Assembly: GCA_023101885.1 (NCBI GenBank)
Contig: JALPQD010000075.1
Coordinates: 3,600,630-3,664,629 of the forward strand
Length of the DNA: 64,000 nt
Direction of reading: 5' to 3'
From: Typhlomys cinereus
Taxonomy: Eukaryota; Chordata; Mammalia; Rodentia; Platacanthomyidae
The position numbers and the translations under genes are program-made. The notes below the pieces were generated by a model. The model searched no databases. It saw nothing but the letters and a program-made list of their open reading frames with translations, and was not told the DNA's origin. Below are positions 32,898-45,112 of this stretch, piece by piece. How positions within the stretch are numbered: the stretch's first letter is position 1; every line of letters starts with the position of its first letter.

Positions 32898-32959
32898 GAT
32901 TTTTATATGTCAGATTGCTTGGCAAGGAGATTTTTATATGTCAGCTTGCTTGGCAAGGA
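32898..32959. repeat. 31-bp tandem duplication
   Basis: Two adjacent 31-base units, 32,898-32,928 and 32,929-32,959, differing at one position (CAGATTGC versus CAGCTTGC). Each contains TTTTTATATGTCAG and TTGCTTGGCAAGGA. Confidence 0.95.
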
Positions 32960-33149
32960 GACATACTGAAAGTTACTCTGGGTATGCCCACAATGATGAC
33001 TCTGGAAGATATTAATATTTTATTGCTCTACATAATATGGGCTGTCTCACCCAATCAAGTGAAGGCCATACTAAAACACAAAAGTTGAAGATTGTTTCAT
33101 CTTATTTTTAATTTGAAAAATAATTTATTTTAAATTCATCATCTTGAAT

Positions 33150-33710
33150 TTAGATTTTTTTCTTTAATCTCATTTTATTTATTTTTTCTACTTTCACAAG
33201 CATATTGAGTATTCATCCCAGTTTTTCTTCCCTCCCACCTCCCTTCCATCCCCTCCCTTCACTTCACAGTTCCCTCCCACTCCCTACCACCCTTCATCCT
33301 ATGTGCATTTATGAATCCCAGGGTACACTTTTGCTTGTCTATTCTTGTGGGGGCTCAGGTCTCTGTGGCATATAGAATTACCTCTCTTCAGGGCACCCAC
33401 TGATCTGTATATTTTCCTTATTCATCCAGCTTTAGAGCCAAAAGTTTCCACTGTAGGTGTCCATTCTATGGGTATAATAACAGCTACCTACAGAGCAGTT
33501 TGATGTCCTGTCTTACTACTTATAGGTTTATTGGATATCTTCCTACCGATCTTTCCCTCCTTTTTGTTAGCTTCTTGTTCTAGTTTCCAGTAACAGGGAT
33601 GTGTACCATTCTGATAATCAGATCTTGAGTCCAATTAGAAAGCTGTTGGTTGTCTCCTTAGTACTCATGGCACTATTACTGTTGGGTATGACAATGACCT
33701 TCTCCAGCTG
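33150..33710 (-). mobile_element. LINE-1 3' UTR (type B), antisense, nested
   Basis: ACTTTCACAAGCATATTGAG, the pyrimidine-rich block at 33,220-33,300, GGCTCAGGTCTCTGTGGCAT and AGTTTCCACTGTAGG, then GTTCTAGTTTCCAGTAACAG and GTTGGTTGTCTCCTTAGTAC. The last two are the complement of 14,830-14,910 in the plus-strand copy. A stretch between about 33,430 and 33,540 is shortened relative to that copy. Confidence 0.8.
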
Positions 33711-34114
33711 CCATACTGACACTCATACCTTTGGTTCCTCAGGCCTCAGGCCTCTGCCTTAGACTAAGCTTACACTTTAGCTTTTTCTGGGTTTACAGCT
33801 TGCTTGTTGCAGACCTCTGGACTCCAAATCTGTATTGGTGGGAGCTAATTCTATTTCATCAGTTTGCATATATGTGTGCATTTATATTTATATGTAACAC
33901 TCTCAACTTATGATGGACTACAAAACAATTAATCTGTAAGTAGAGCCCATAAGCATCAAAAGTTTAGAACACATTTAATAAGCATAACTTACCAAATATC
34001 AAAACTAAAGCTTGCCTTCTAGCATGCTCAGAGCACTTACAATTAGCTCACAATGTAACAACCTCATCTATCATAAGGTGTATTTTACAAGTAAGTGTTC
34101 AATGTCTCATGTAA

Positions 34115-34625
34115 TTTGTTGGAACTCAAAAAATTAAACATCAAGAAATCAAACAGCCCAATTAAAAATAGACTATGGAACAAAAAAGAGACTTTTCACA
34201 TGAAGATATTCAAACAATCAAAGAAATATCTTAAAATGTGTTCAACTTCCCTGGTCATCATGCAAATGCAAATAAAAGGACTTTGAGACACCATCTTACC
34301 CCAATCGTAATAGCTAACATCAAGAACACAAATAACAAATACTTGTAAATATAATTGTTCATGGGAGTGTGAAATGGTAGAGTCACCTTTTGAAATCAGT
34401 AGGAAGGTTCCTCATAAAGCTAAAAATGAACGAACATATGACACAGCTATATTACTTCTAGGAATATTCTCAAAATATCTTTCACAGAAACACATATTTA
34501 TTACAGTTCTTTTCACAATAGTAAAGAAATGGAATCAACTTACAAATAGCACTAAGGTTTGAGTAGCAACCAGGCAAAAACTTGGTACATTATTAGTATA
34601 TCAAAAACATTTTTGTTTAAAAAGT
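34115..34625 (+). mobile_element. Decayed LINE-1 ORF2 C-terminal fragment
   Basis: ACTCAAAAAATTAAACATCA, GCCCAATTAAAAATAGACTA, CTTCCCTGGTCATCATGCAA, ACACAGCTATATTACTTCTA and GTAAAGAAATGGAATCAACT lie in ORF2 order. The longest open pieces are 62-63 codons. It has no 3' UTR and reads as a dead fragment. Confidence 0.8.
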
Positions 34626-34669
34626 GTGAGAACAGATATACACTAATAGGCTAACACAGAGAAAGGACG

Positions 34670-35085
34670 TGTTATGGTTAGATTCCAGTGTCAACATGAC
34701 AGTTGCAGGCTGTTTGGGGCACGGTATGGAGAATCAATGGTTGGAGCAAACCCGTGAACAAGTATGCAGGAACTTGCTTAACTGAAGTGGAAAACCCAGC
34801 CTATAGTGGGTGGTACTGTCAGCATAAACCAAACAATAGGAGGTGCAAGGAGAAGGGACTTCCTCTTCTTTATTCTATGTGGACTTGAGTTCACTCTTCA
34901 AGCTTCTTTGCCTTCTTTGAGCTTCGTTACCTCCTTTGTTGCTGCTGTCCCTACTGCCTCTGTCCTTGGCTGTGTCATAGCTCCATCCTTTCTATGTGCC
35001 ACTGCTCCTGATGCCTTTGGAGCCTGGTCTCATAAGCCTTGCTGATATCAGAGTCTAGCTGTTCTTTGTAGAGGGAGGAATCCAG
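34670..35085 (+). mobile_element. GTCAAYYTGACAC-family repeat
   Basis: Starts with GATTCCAGTGTCAACATGAC and continues AACCCAGCCTATAGTGGGTG, ATGTGGACTTGAGTTCACTC and GTTGCTGCTGTCCCTACTGC. The frames inside (61 and 79 codons) are incidental. Confidence 0.55.
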
Positions 35086-35374
35086 CGTCTTCAACACTCC
35101 AGCAAAACAGAGCCTTGAGACCCTCTCGGGATCCTTGGGCTTTGTGAGACATTCTGGTCAAGATCTAAGCAGCTATGGGAAGCTAATTTGAAAGATTCTA
35201 CTTTATTGAGAGTCTATTTAATAAAGTTATATATATATATATTCTAGCAATTCTGTTCTTCCAAGAACCATGATGAATACAGGAAGACAGGGCAAAACAG
35301 AAAATTCTCTGTATGTCTCAATCAGAACCTGTAGGTAATTAAAGAAAATTCCAAGTACCAGCTATTTGATACCT

Positions 35375-35745
35375 CCTGTACTAGCTACTCTTTTCTGTGG
35401 CTGTTGAGAGGACACCTAAAGTCAAGCAACTTAAGAGAGAAAGGTAGATTTAATTAACTTACATTTCCAGAGGGAAGATACAGGTTTTCATGGTGGAAGT
35501 TGCATGGTTGGCTGGCAGAAGCTGGAGGCATGATAAATTATTGCAGACATCTTAGAGGCTGAGAGCTGCAAGGTGCTTGCTGAAAGAGCAGACCTCTCCC
35601 CAAAGTAGGGTGGGACTAACCCACCTCAAGGCCCACCCCGTGATGTCCTTCCTTCACAAGGTTCTATCTCCTGAATGTGCCATGACCTTCCCAGACAGAT
35701 GAGACTAATGTGGACACATTTCAACCATGACACCTCCTAATAACT
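35375..35745 (-). mobile_element. GTCAAYYTGACAC-family repeat, antisense
   Basis: GTACTAGCTACTCTTTTCTG, TGGCTGTTGAGAGGACACC, TGGTGGAAGTTGCATGGTTG, AGCAGACCTCTCCCCAAAGT, CTCAAGGCCCACCCC and CATGACCTTCCCAGACAG. This is the reverse orientation of the family, ending just before an Lx-like LINE-1. Confidence 0.55.
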
Positions 35746-36885
35746 TTTTGGTTAGAGAGTCTTAGTGGATCCCAAAACAGTATAGACCTTTGCAATTGCT
35801 CTCAGTTGCCCTCCAAAAATTGACAGTAAGAATCTATTGCTCAAGATGCAACACTTGTTGATCACAGGCGTCAGAGTAAAAATATACACCTGGAAGATTC
35901 CTTCTTTCTGATAATCTTTCATAGTTCCAGAAGATACTATGCAAGCTGCTGTGGGAGAAAAATAATAAACTGCCTCACCAATACATGCTACAAGCAGCAA
36001 TAACAACCATCACTAGGAAGAGGCCACCATCAGTATAATAGTGGCATGAATGCCAAAGGGACATCCAACTACTTTCCGATTGGATTTAAAGCCAACTTTT
36101 CATCAGGGATCACATTCCTAGTACTGTAAATAAGGACAAGAACCTTTGAAAAGAAGGAATATAAACTCCAGGGGACTTCAAAACTGTTAATTGTTAAGTG
36201 TAAAGATATTATATTGACCTGTTTATTAAGCATTTGTTATTATACCTAAAGACTGGAGGAGCACTCAGCATTCCGTTTTGGACCTTCATTTTGCAATGGG
36301 AGATATTTGTTTCAGAAAATCACAACTGGCCAAAATACAGAAAATAAGTGACTTTTGATTGTTTCACTATAAACAATACATTGAAGGCACCCCCGGATAC
36401 CAGGGCTCAGGGAATATCACAGAAGTGACAGTAAGACTGTGAGAGTAGGAAGGAGTGCAAGGGTGTGTCCAGACATATCTTTTGATCATGATAGGGCCGT
36501 TGCAGCCATGAATTCACTACAGTTATGTATATTTCCACAAGACATGCACAAGATTTGCCATATCAACATTTCACCATAGAAAGAGAAAGATTTCTAGAGA
36601 CCCCACACTTTCCTTAGAGATAGTTAAGGGTTGATGTTTATGGCATTGGGATTCTTTTCTCAATGGTATAACCACTGATATTGATGTAAGTAGGCAGATT
36701 CCATCAAAGACAACCCAGGTGAAATTCAGTGGGTAACATATATGAAAAGACACAGGAGGAGACTGGTAGAAAGAGAATTATAATGAAAAAAGGAGGGGGA
36801 TGAATTGCTTATTGAGGCGTAAAAATATCATAAATTCACTATGTTCATGTACAAAACTCTAAAAGAATAAAAAACTTAAAATATT
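35746..36885 (+). mobile_element. Lx-like LINE-1 3' end
   Basis: AGAGTCTTAGTGGATCCCAA and TTGCTCAAGATGCAACACTT, then GTATAATAGTGGCATGAATG, GATCACATTCCTAGTACTGT, ACAACTGGCCAAAATACAGA, AGGGCTCAGGGAATATCACA and GCAGCCATGAATTCACTACA. The end is degraded (AAATTCAGTGGGTAACATAT, AAAAACTTAAAA). The order matches the rodent Lx 3' UTR as I remember it and the copy at 14.4-15.75 kb in its first half. Confidence 0.75.
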
Positions 36886-37704
36886 TTACATGCATATATA
36901 CATATATTTGGTTCTAAAGAAATATAACTTATGTTCCATCCTATTTAAGGGTTGCATAAGGTAAAAAATAAAGTAATTTTTCTTATGTTGAAATCTGATA
37001 AAATCATCATAAAATTTTCTGTGAGTCTATATAAGGTAGGAATAGTAACAATGTTATAAAAAACAAACTGCATAAGAATTCATGCTTATTTTAATTGCTT
37101 ATTTTAATTGATTAGAAATTTATATAGTTAGAATTCCTCAATTCATAGTCATTGTTGCAAGTGTGAGCATGATTTAGATGATTACATCCCACATGAAGAG
37201 TACAACATGCTTAGTGCTAGATAATTTTAATCCTGAAGTCACTTCACTCTTATTCCTTTATGTTCCAAAACCATGCCAACTTCCAGATTTCAGCTCTTAG
37301 TTTTATCTTCCATTATTATATGTATGCATATATATAAATATTAAAGTAATATTGGAAAAATGTCTATTCTGTAGACAAGATGGATGTACAAAGATATATA
37401 GATAATATATGTTATTTCTATTAGTTATTTGACATTTTAAAACCTACTAAGATGATACAACTATGAACCTGTAAGATCTGCAAGCTAGACTTCTTTGATG
37501 CAACTTCTCCTATAACCTACACTTTCATACTATATTCAGGTTTTGTGATGGCAAACCTTTATTCTAGTATCTGCAATATCTATTTTGTGTCTTTAATCAC
37601 CATCAAGTAGTTCAACAACTTATTTTGAAAATAGTATACTTACAATTTTATTTTTAAATAAATGAATATGAGAAGTCCCTTTCAAATAATTTCATCATTT
37701 GAGG
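36886..37704. other. AT-rich sequence, nothing recognised
   Basis: Includes a 13-bp direct tandem (GCTTATTTTAATT, twice) near 37,084-37,109. No gene. Confidence 0.45.
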
Positions 37705-37862
37705 ACAATCCAATTGTTAATGCCAGGAATCCCAGTATTTAAGAGTCTGACACAAAAGTTCACAAAACACACAAGTCCAATGCCAGTCATATTTACAATA
37801 GTGAGTTTCAGAATAGCCAGGGCTAAAGTGTGAAGCCCTATCTTGAACAAACAAAATACTTC
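37705..37862 (+). mobile_element. B1 SINE
   Basis: AATGCCAGGAATCCCAGTAT (decayed 7SL-derived A/B region), AGTGAGTTTCAGAATAGCCA, GGGCTAAAGTGTGAAGCCCT and ATCTTGAACAAACAAAATAC follow the B1 consensus. It is old and diverged. Confidence 0.7.
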
Positions 37863-39560
37863 TTTATATGGAAATTCCCACCATTCCCAATTCCCATTCC
37901 TCCCATTGCCCCATTCCCCTATACCCAATGCTTCTATTTTCATTTCTCATGAAGATTTTTTCAGGGATGAAAGAAGGAACGTAAGTATGTGTGTCCAAAA
38001 AGCCAAAGCCAGATGTTGTAATGAAGTCTTTCTGTATTGTAGAAATGGATGAGACAGCTTTTCTGACATGTAATCTATAGCATCTAACACAGTTACTGGT
38101 ATAGTGTCCTTGAGTTTGTAGTTAATTATAGTATGGAGAAGTATGACATGGGGAAAGTAAGGTTGAATTATGTAAAGATAATGATGTAAAATGACAAATC
38201 ACCATCATCATCTCTTGTTCAACCTGGGGAAACCACAAGACTCTCCACAGGCCTCTGAGAAACTCTAATTCTTCTCTGTGCTTATTACAGCCTTACTGAT
38301 TGTATTTTCATAGTGTTCAAGGCTCCTGAGAAGACAGAAATAGCGTGCAGATTTTCTTTCTCACAGTTTGATATATAAAACTGTGGTTTTCCTACTTCAA
38401 AGAAGGAAAGAAAGACAATCAGGGTGGCAAGAAACAATAATGCTGGAAAGGAAGGAGGCCTGAGAATAAGGTCATCAGGAAAACATGCCTTTCTCATTTC
38501 CCTCTCCACCATGCACGTAGACTCCTGTATTGACAAAGCTGTGAGAGACGACAACAGAGGGATGACTTTCCATTTTTGAAATACTGAATATCAAATTACT
38601 TTAGAGCATTGCTTATTTAGCTGTTCTGTTTTTTTCTTGAGCTTCAAATATGAATTTTGTTTAAATACTGCTAATCCAATACAAGGTGGGACACTTTTTG
38701 TTTGCATTTATTCTACTTGAGACTAGTTTTATAAAGGCCATTTGAAAGACAATGCAATTTCTGAACTAATTCTTGTAGTTTCTCACAAGTAACTGAAAAA
38801 AGTGGACGATTTCAGCTATACTACTTTATTAAGCTACACATTAAGCAGAAAACAACTATTATTCTTGTTTTATGCTACATATTTCCACATTATTGTCTTT
38901 TAGAAAACTCACAAATCAATGTCACTCCTCTGAAATTAAAAAGCATTTCTACATATAAACCATACAATAAATATAAGAGCACAAAATATAAGTATGTTTG
39001 TTTTATGGAGATTGGGTAGATTTGCTACATGATTTTTCTCCAGAAAAAATGTGAAAAAAATGTCTATTTACTACACATATGTTCCTAATGCCAGGTCAGG
39101 GAATGATTCCACCCAAATCCCGTGAGGTGAATTAATGTGTTTATTGGAGTTACAGGAAAATGAATGATTCAAAAGCAGCTGGGCCCTACAAAAATAACAT
39201 GAGCAATTATTCATGAATGCAGCCTTCTTTGAACTCTTGGTCTATCTTGTAGACAGTTCTACTGAAGAGATACCCCCAACAATTATTTAATGCTTTTATT
39301 ACCTTAGGGGAAGCCCTGATGAATCTTGTGACTTTCAAGGCTTCCCAAGTCTTGCAACTTTCCTGTGCTTAAGTCTTTTAATCCCTCTCCTCCTTCCAGG
39401 GTAGAATGTTTTCATTCCTTGAAAGAGCTACCTAATGCTTGTAATATGAATTTCTATGACAATGGTATTTGCTCTTTTGACCAGAGTATTTGTGGGCTAT
39501 TTTATGAGAATATATTTTTATGTTCACTTTCTTTACCATGTACACAGAAAACACATCAAT
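37863..39560. other. Intergenic sequence, nothing recognised
   Basis: 1.7 kb with no recognisable repeat or gene. The 69- and 89-codon frames (37,843-38,052 and 38,285-38,554) have no motif. Confidence 0.45.
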
Positions 39561-39564
39561 TAAG

Positions 39565-39915
39565 AGAGGAAAACTAAAAGAATGAATTCATAGGAACAAA
39601 AAAAAAGAATAGTGGTTACTATATCGTAAACAGAAGGAAAACAAGCAGAGGTGGGACTAGAAGGATGTCAAATAATGACAGTAAAATAAAGTGAGATAGA
39701 TGATCTTCATGTTCCACAGCTTAGTATGGCAACAATAATTTATAAAACTTCTGATATTAAAGGCTACAAAGAAAGAATATTCAAGGAGATGCAAATTATA
39801 GCTAATTCATTTGATAATGAAACATTGTATACATGTTTCAAGATATTATACTATATTTCATATGTATGTACAACTCTTAAGCTAAAAATATTACTAAAGT
39901 TGGCATTATTAGGAA
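39565..39915 (+). mobile_element. Old LINE-1 (L1M-type) 3' UTR
   Basis: TTCATAGGAACAAAAAAAAA, GAATAGTGGTTACTATATCG, AGAGGTGGGACTAGAAGGAT, ACATTGTATACATGTTTCAA and TATGTATGTACAACTCT follow the 3' UTR of ancient L1M elements ('agtggttaccag ... gtatacatgt ... tatgtacaatt'). Confidence 0.6.
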
Positions 39916-39974
39916 CACTAATTAATGTCACCTATCCATTGATACACTCTGAAGATGTGTGATTACATCTCCTC

Positions 39975-40350
39975 TTCAACATATTTCCTAAATATGTATG
40001 GAATCAATTTAATCATGAGGAAACATTTGACAATCCCAAACTGAGGGACAGTGTATGAAATAATCAAGACAAGGAACAACCAAGGAAATGTCATAGGATG
40101 TAGAACAAGGAACCATTACTTGATTATGATGTGGAATTTTTTAATAAGACATTGGAATGGTAAAAGAATCAATTAAAAAGTTGTAAAAGTTCCACAAGAT
40201 CAGTTCTTTAGTTCATAGTATTTGGTTATAATTTCCTGATTTTGTCATGTTTCGCTTGGTTGTGTAACATCTCAAAATAAGAACAAACTGTCAAAGAACA
40301 TGTCTGAACTATATGTATAATATCATCTCAAAATAAAGTAGATCTTAATG
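39975..40350 (+). mobile_element. Second old LINE-1 3' end
   Basis: CATTTGACAATCCCAAACTG, AGGGACAGTGTATGAAATAA, GAACAACCAAGGAAATGTCA, GATGTGGAATTTTTTAATAA, GTTCATAGTATTTGGTTATA, TTCGCTTGGTTGTGTAACAT and ATCTCAAAATAAAGTAG match the distinct 3' end of another ancient L1M subfamily ('gagggacattctacaa ... tggtatcctgg ... ccaaaataaaa'). Confidence 0.65.
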
Positions 40351-43300
40351 ATTTAAAATAACTATGCAGACTAGTCAGTGAGAGGCACAAGGAAATGAAC
40401 ATTAATACAAGTAATTTTAAAATTCTACTTAACTATAACCAAGTGCTACCAAGAGTATTTCCAGCAATCATGTTGTTGACTGAAATGTTGTAGTCTCCAT
40501 TTTGAGATGACTGTACATCTAACATGAGACGGAGTATTCAAGTATTTCAGTGCTATCAACCTCAATATTTTTTTAACCTCAAAATTCTTAAGAGCTAGGC
40601 TTTTCAGCTTATGATAAGAAAGAGAAAACAGTTAATAGCAACTCTGATTTTGAACCAGAAGTATGAATATGAAGCCATGAATATTTATCATGTATTTTCC
40701 CTTATTTGTATCCACTGACACCTCCAGAAACAGTAAGTAGAGATCATTTGGCACAGACAGGGTTCTCTTTAAATAACAAGTTCCACTGAACAAAATCATG
40801 CTTCTTTGCAGAAATGAATGCTCCATTATGGTAAATAGTCATGTTAGAGGGTAAAATGAGATAATTCAAACAGCAGTCCGAATAGCATCAGTGTTTAACA
40901 AGAAGACACCATCAGGCACTCCCTGTAAATGACTTTCCACAGTGTTCTACAGGGTATGTTTCCAGTAAGTTCTACTAGTCTACCACTATAGTAGTTTCTC
41001 TGACATTCAGTGAGCCTATGACCCACTATGAAGTCTGCATTCCAGTCTTAGATCTGTCTGTTCCTTAGGCATCTGCCTCAGTTTTGAAGTTTTGGTATTT
41101 TTATCTAAATTATTTTTCAATTATTTAGATCTCTGTTTTCTTCTTACTATGAAATCCATCATTATTCTAATGCCTTGTTATTGTTAATAACTATTTATAT
41201 TAGATTTTTTCTTCCAATTACTGTATGGTACTGTGTTCCTGATTGAGCTTGGGAAGAATTAAGTGGTAGTATGAATGGGGCCAGATTGGACATGTTGATA
41301 GCTGTTGGACTCTGTGAACACTACAAATGGCTTGATTACACTTCTCTACTTTTGTATATCTTCAAAATTATCTGTAATAGAAAAACAGCTAAAAGCAGCT
41401 TTCCTATTTTTTTCTATGATGAAGCATGAATATTCATAGCGAGTCTTAGAAAAAAAATCTGTAAAGAGCTCTACTCAGATTTTGCCTATCAAGTAATCCT
41501 GCTCCAATTTTGTTAAATACTGAAGTTTAGAGTTTAGAACGTTTTAGACATCAGGATTATAGGACAATCCTATAGTAACACATATAAAACACATTTATAA
41601 TAAGGGAGTTAGCCAAAAACCCAAAGGAAAGTAGCGTACTAAAGTCAGAGTTATTCAAAGGTTTAATGAAGAGAATATTCTCTATCTAGCAAAGAGATGG
41701 TCCTGGAAAGCTATTAAAAGTGCAGCTGTTATGCTGTTAGAACCACAGATGTGAGGCTGAGGAGTTGCCTCCACATGGAGAAGTGCATATTACAAGCAAA
41801 GAGAGAGAAAAATACAAACCTTGAGAAGTTGCGCGCCATAAAATCTGAGATGACTTCATAGGAATTTCCGACCTTGACATCCTCCCATTCTCTGGGTACT
41901 GCTGAACTTCAGTGGAAGTCATTAACTGGAAATGGCCTGCACAGGCCAGCCTTCTGAACAAAGATCAGAGTGGAACCGGAAGAAGAGCACCTTCAGGGGG
42001 ACCAAGAGAATCTACTGTTTGAAAACCCAAAAGGACCAAACCCAAAGGATCAAAAAACACTCAAAGCTAATACTATTGGTGCATAAAGGACAAAGTAAGA
42101 GGATAGGAAAACTAATATCTAGAAAAAATATTGTGTCTAATAACAAGTAAAGCAGTGTCAAAATAATAGTTGAAGAATATTACATTGGCTTATCATGATG
42201 ATACAAGATAATGGGTAAAAAAATACAATCTTATCAATTCTCAAGAGAAATGAGCAAGAATATCCATTGCTAAATATTCTCTGAGGAAGAATATACTCTC
42301 ACAAAAGTTTTAGCTTTCAAACATCAACCAGAAGTATACAAAACCTATTTCTGTATCTTACAATATCTTTTTGAAATTTTGAATGTTTCTAAGCTGCATA
42401 TATAAAAACTAATGTCTCTATATGGTCATGTCTGTCTTCTGTTCACTAATCTAAGATTCAAAGTAAATCAAAAGTCACACTTCTATATGTAATGGATCTA
42501 TTTCTGAACTTGTGTTTCATTATTTATCTATTTAAGAATATGTCCTTCTATGATTATGCAGAATTTTTAATGTTTTAATACCAAGCAGAACTGAGTAGAA
42601 TCAATCTTCTCAGAATATTTATGTTCTGCATAGTTTTCCAATGATTTCATTTTATTTATTTCTCCTTGAGGAGTTTGGCCTCTCCTATTGAAAGGCAGGC
42701 CTGTTGGATTTATTGGCATTGATATAAATTACAATATAAGATAAAAAAATGGTAAGATTTGATATTTTTCAGCACTTGATTACAAACTATAAATTCAAGA
42801 CTGCTCAATGCATAAGATTATCATGTTATTGTGTGTTCCCACATGCCAAAGCAAACCATGAACAGTTTAATAAAACAATTGGCACAATAGGAACATATCA
42901 ATAATTCACAGACAGGTTTAAACACTTTGTTTACAGTGAAATTTCTAAAATTTACCAAGAAAAGTAGATAATAACAAATAGAAAAATGGGTAAAGTCATA
43001 GAACTGCAATGAACATACACTGAGAGTTCTTCAGAACAGAAAATCTGTAGGATACATGTAAATAAATACATAGAAGAGAAGGTGTGCAATGGAAGATGAC
43101 TCAGGCCAAATCAAATCTTTTGTTCTCAGAATGCTGGGGGAAGGAACTAATACAGTAATTGGATTCTCAGAACTCAAGGAGAGTGATTGGCTTAAGTCCT
43201 GGAGTTTGAAAGCCAACAACTTGAAGATGTCCAGAGAGAGAGAGAAGGTAGATTTGTTTTCTCCACACTACCTGCATCTTTCATGCAATTTGGGATTTCA

Positions 43301-43560
43301 ATGGACTGAATGATACATGTCCTCATTGATAAGACTAAATTGTCTCTTTTCAGTATAATGTTCCAAATCCAATTCTTTATAGAAACATCCTTGGAAATAG
43401 TGCTTTATTATTTGAAATGCTCTATGCAGCAAATGTTTCCTGTTTTGAATTTTTATTTTTGAATATTTGCATATCCATAATGAAGCATCCTGGGCATGAA
43501 ATTCCAGTCAAAACATAAAATGAAATCATTTTTCATATATATTTTATGCATACAGACTGC
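40351..43560. other. Intergenic sequence, mostly unrecognised
   Basis: 3.2 kb with little I can name. A short run at 41,330-41,400 (CTTCTCTACTTTTGTATATC) may be an old LINE-1 tail. 41,730-42,170 is slightly GC-richer, with 72- and 74-codon frames on opposite strands that have no recognised domain. Confidence 0.4.
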
Positions 43561-43620
43561 ATTATGGAATTGTAAAAAATGAAGGAATAATCTCTCTGTA
43601 AACTCTTATGTACGATGACA
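43561..43620 (+). repeat. 60-base direct repeat, copy 1
   Basis: Matches 44,427-44,486 at 59 of 60 positions (G versus A at the seventh base). Contains TGAAGGAATAATCTCTCTGT and CTTATGTACGATGACA. Flanking sequence is unrelated to that of copy 2. Confidence 0.95.
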
Positions 43621-44194
43621 ATTGTACATAATTGTATACAGTAATACCAGTTCATTGGCATTTTGGTTATGACCTGCCCCATGGGGTCAAATATAGATTT
43701 TTCCATTTGTGGCATCCTATTCTCAAAATGTTTCTGACGTTGTATAATTTCAGATGGTACTTATATATTCTTTATCCCATTAAAGCTGAAACCTAAAATT
43801 AACCATCAAAATTAACTCACAAAAAAGTAAGCAAACAAGTACAATTAGTTCCCATATAAATCAAAACATTCTGAACTGACTCTTCAGAATAATTTAAATA
43901 ATAACTAAAATTGAAGCATAATATCAGAAAGTTTGAAAACCAACACCATTTGTAAAACTGTGGAAGAAAATGAATAGTGGATGAAAATACATACAACATG
44001 ATACATACTCTAGAGATATCAATATTGAGATACGTATAAATATTATAATTGAATACTTCTTGATCCAATTTGATACCAATTACTTCCGGTAATATATCAT
44101 GCAGATACCAGCATCAAACAAAGTATCACATATATTAATTTAAAATAACCTAAATAATTACATATGATGCTTATTGAGCCAATGACATGACTCT

Positions 44195-44385
44195 ACAGGG
44201 AGACCACTGGTGCATAAGATTGGTGATCTGAGCCCAATCCCTGATACTCACATAGTGGAAGGAAATACTGACTCCTCTAAATTGTCCTTGACCTTCACAT
44301 GTGTGCTATGTCATGAATTCTCTCTCTTCTCTCTCTCTCTCTCTCTCTCACTCTCTCTCTTTATTTTCTCTCTCCCCTATTTTTC
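44195..44385 (+). mobile_element. B3-type SINE with (CT)n tail
   Basis: AAGATTGGTGATCTGAGCCC (B-box region), CACATAGTGGAAGGAAATAC, TGACTCCTCTAAATTGTCCT and ACCTTCACATGTGTGCTATG, then a CT-rich microsatellite at 44,322-44,385. This is the order of rodent B3A. Confidence 0.8.
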
Positions 44386-44426
44386 AAAAAATAGATAAAA
44401 CATTAAAAAATATATAATAATATTAT

Positions 44427-44486
44427 ATTATGAAATTGTAAAAAATGAAGGAATAATCTCTCTGTAAACTCTTATGTACGATGACA
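44427..44486 (+). repeat. 60-base direct repeat, copy 2
   Basis: Matches 43,561-43,620 at 59 of 60 positions. It begins just after AT-rich sequence that ends the B3 SINE. Confidence 0.95.
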
Positions 44487-45112
44487 AATTGCTAACAGGG
44501 AAATGTCACCATGTGTAATAATCACTCTGAATTGAAGGAAACAGGTATTATCCTAATAAATATGCACAGGATACACAAATATATAAATGATTCATAGCTG
44601 GTAGCAATCATGAAAAGAAGATATAAACAAATCTAAGGATATCTCTATATACAATAGGTATATATTAGTAAATGTGCAAATTGCAAATTCTTTAATTTGT
44701 ATTAAATTAAGGTGCTTTATAGATATGTACAAGTGTATAATGAAGTTTACATAGAATGATAAAGGACCAAAAACCACTGAAACTCTTTTGCCAGACAATA
44801 GTGTGAAGACTCACACTACCCAATTATGAGCCTTATAGAAAACATACAGCTTTCATGTCGGTGGTGTTAGAATAGGGATGGACAAATGTATCCCTAAAAT
44901 AAAATAGAGACTCAGACACCCTCTCTGCAAACAGAGGAGACTGTGTTTATAAATGCAAGTGTGGAATTCCCCTGAACAGGATACATAGTTTAGGGGATGT
45001 TATTTGAGGCACTTCAGTGAAAACAGTGAACCTCAACTAACCAAAGTAAAAGTTAAATTGTCTTTTAAAAAGTAACTGTCCTATGAAAACTCTAGAAAAA
45101 AATAAGTTGAAG
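44487..45112. other. AT-rich sequence, nothing recognised
   Basis: A 68-codon minus frame at 44,592-44,798 has no support. Confidence 0.45.

Larger units (their letters stand above)
32890..33920 (+). mobile_element. Older mammalian repeat split by a LINE-1 insertion
   Basis: The left part (about 32,960-33,095) has ATATGGGCTGTCTCACCCAA and TCAAGTGAAGGCCATACTAA. The right part (about 33,712-33,920) has CATACCTTTGGTTCCTCAGG, TTTCTGGGTTTACAGCTTGC and CAGACCTCTGGACTCC. Together they follow one common mammalian interspersed repeat ('ccaatcagttgaaggcct ... ctgggtctccagcttgc'). The type B LINE-1 between them (33,150-33,710) would then be nested. I cannot name the family. Confidence 0.5.
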
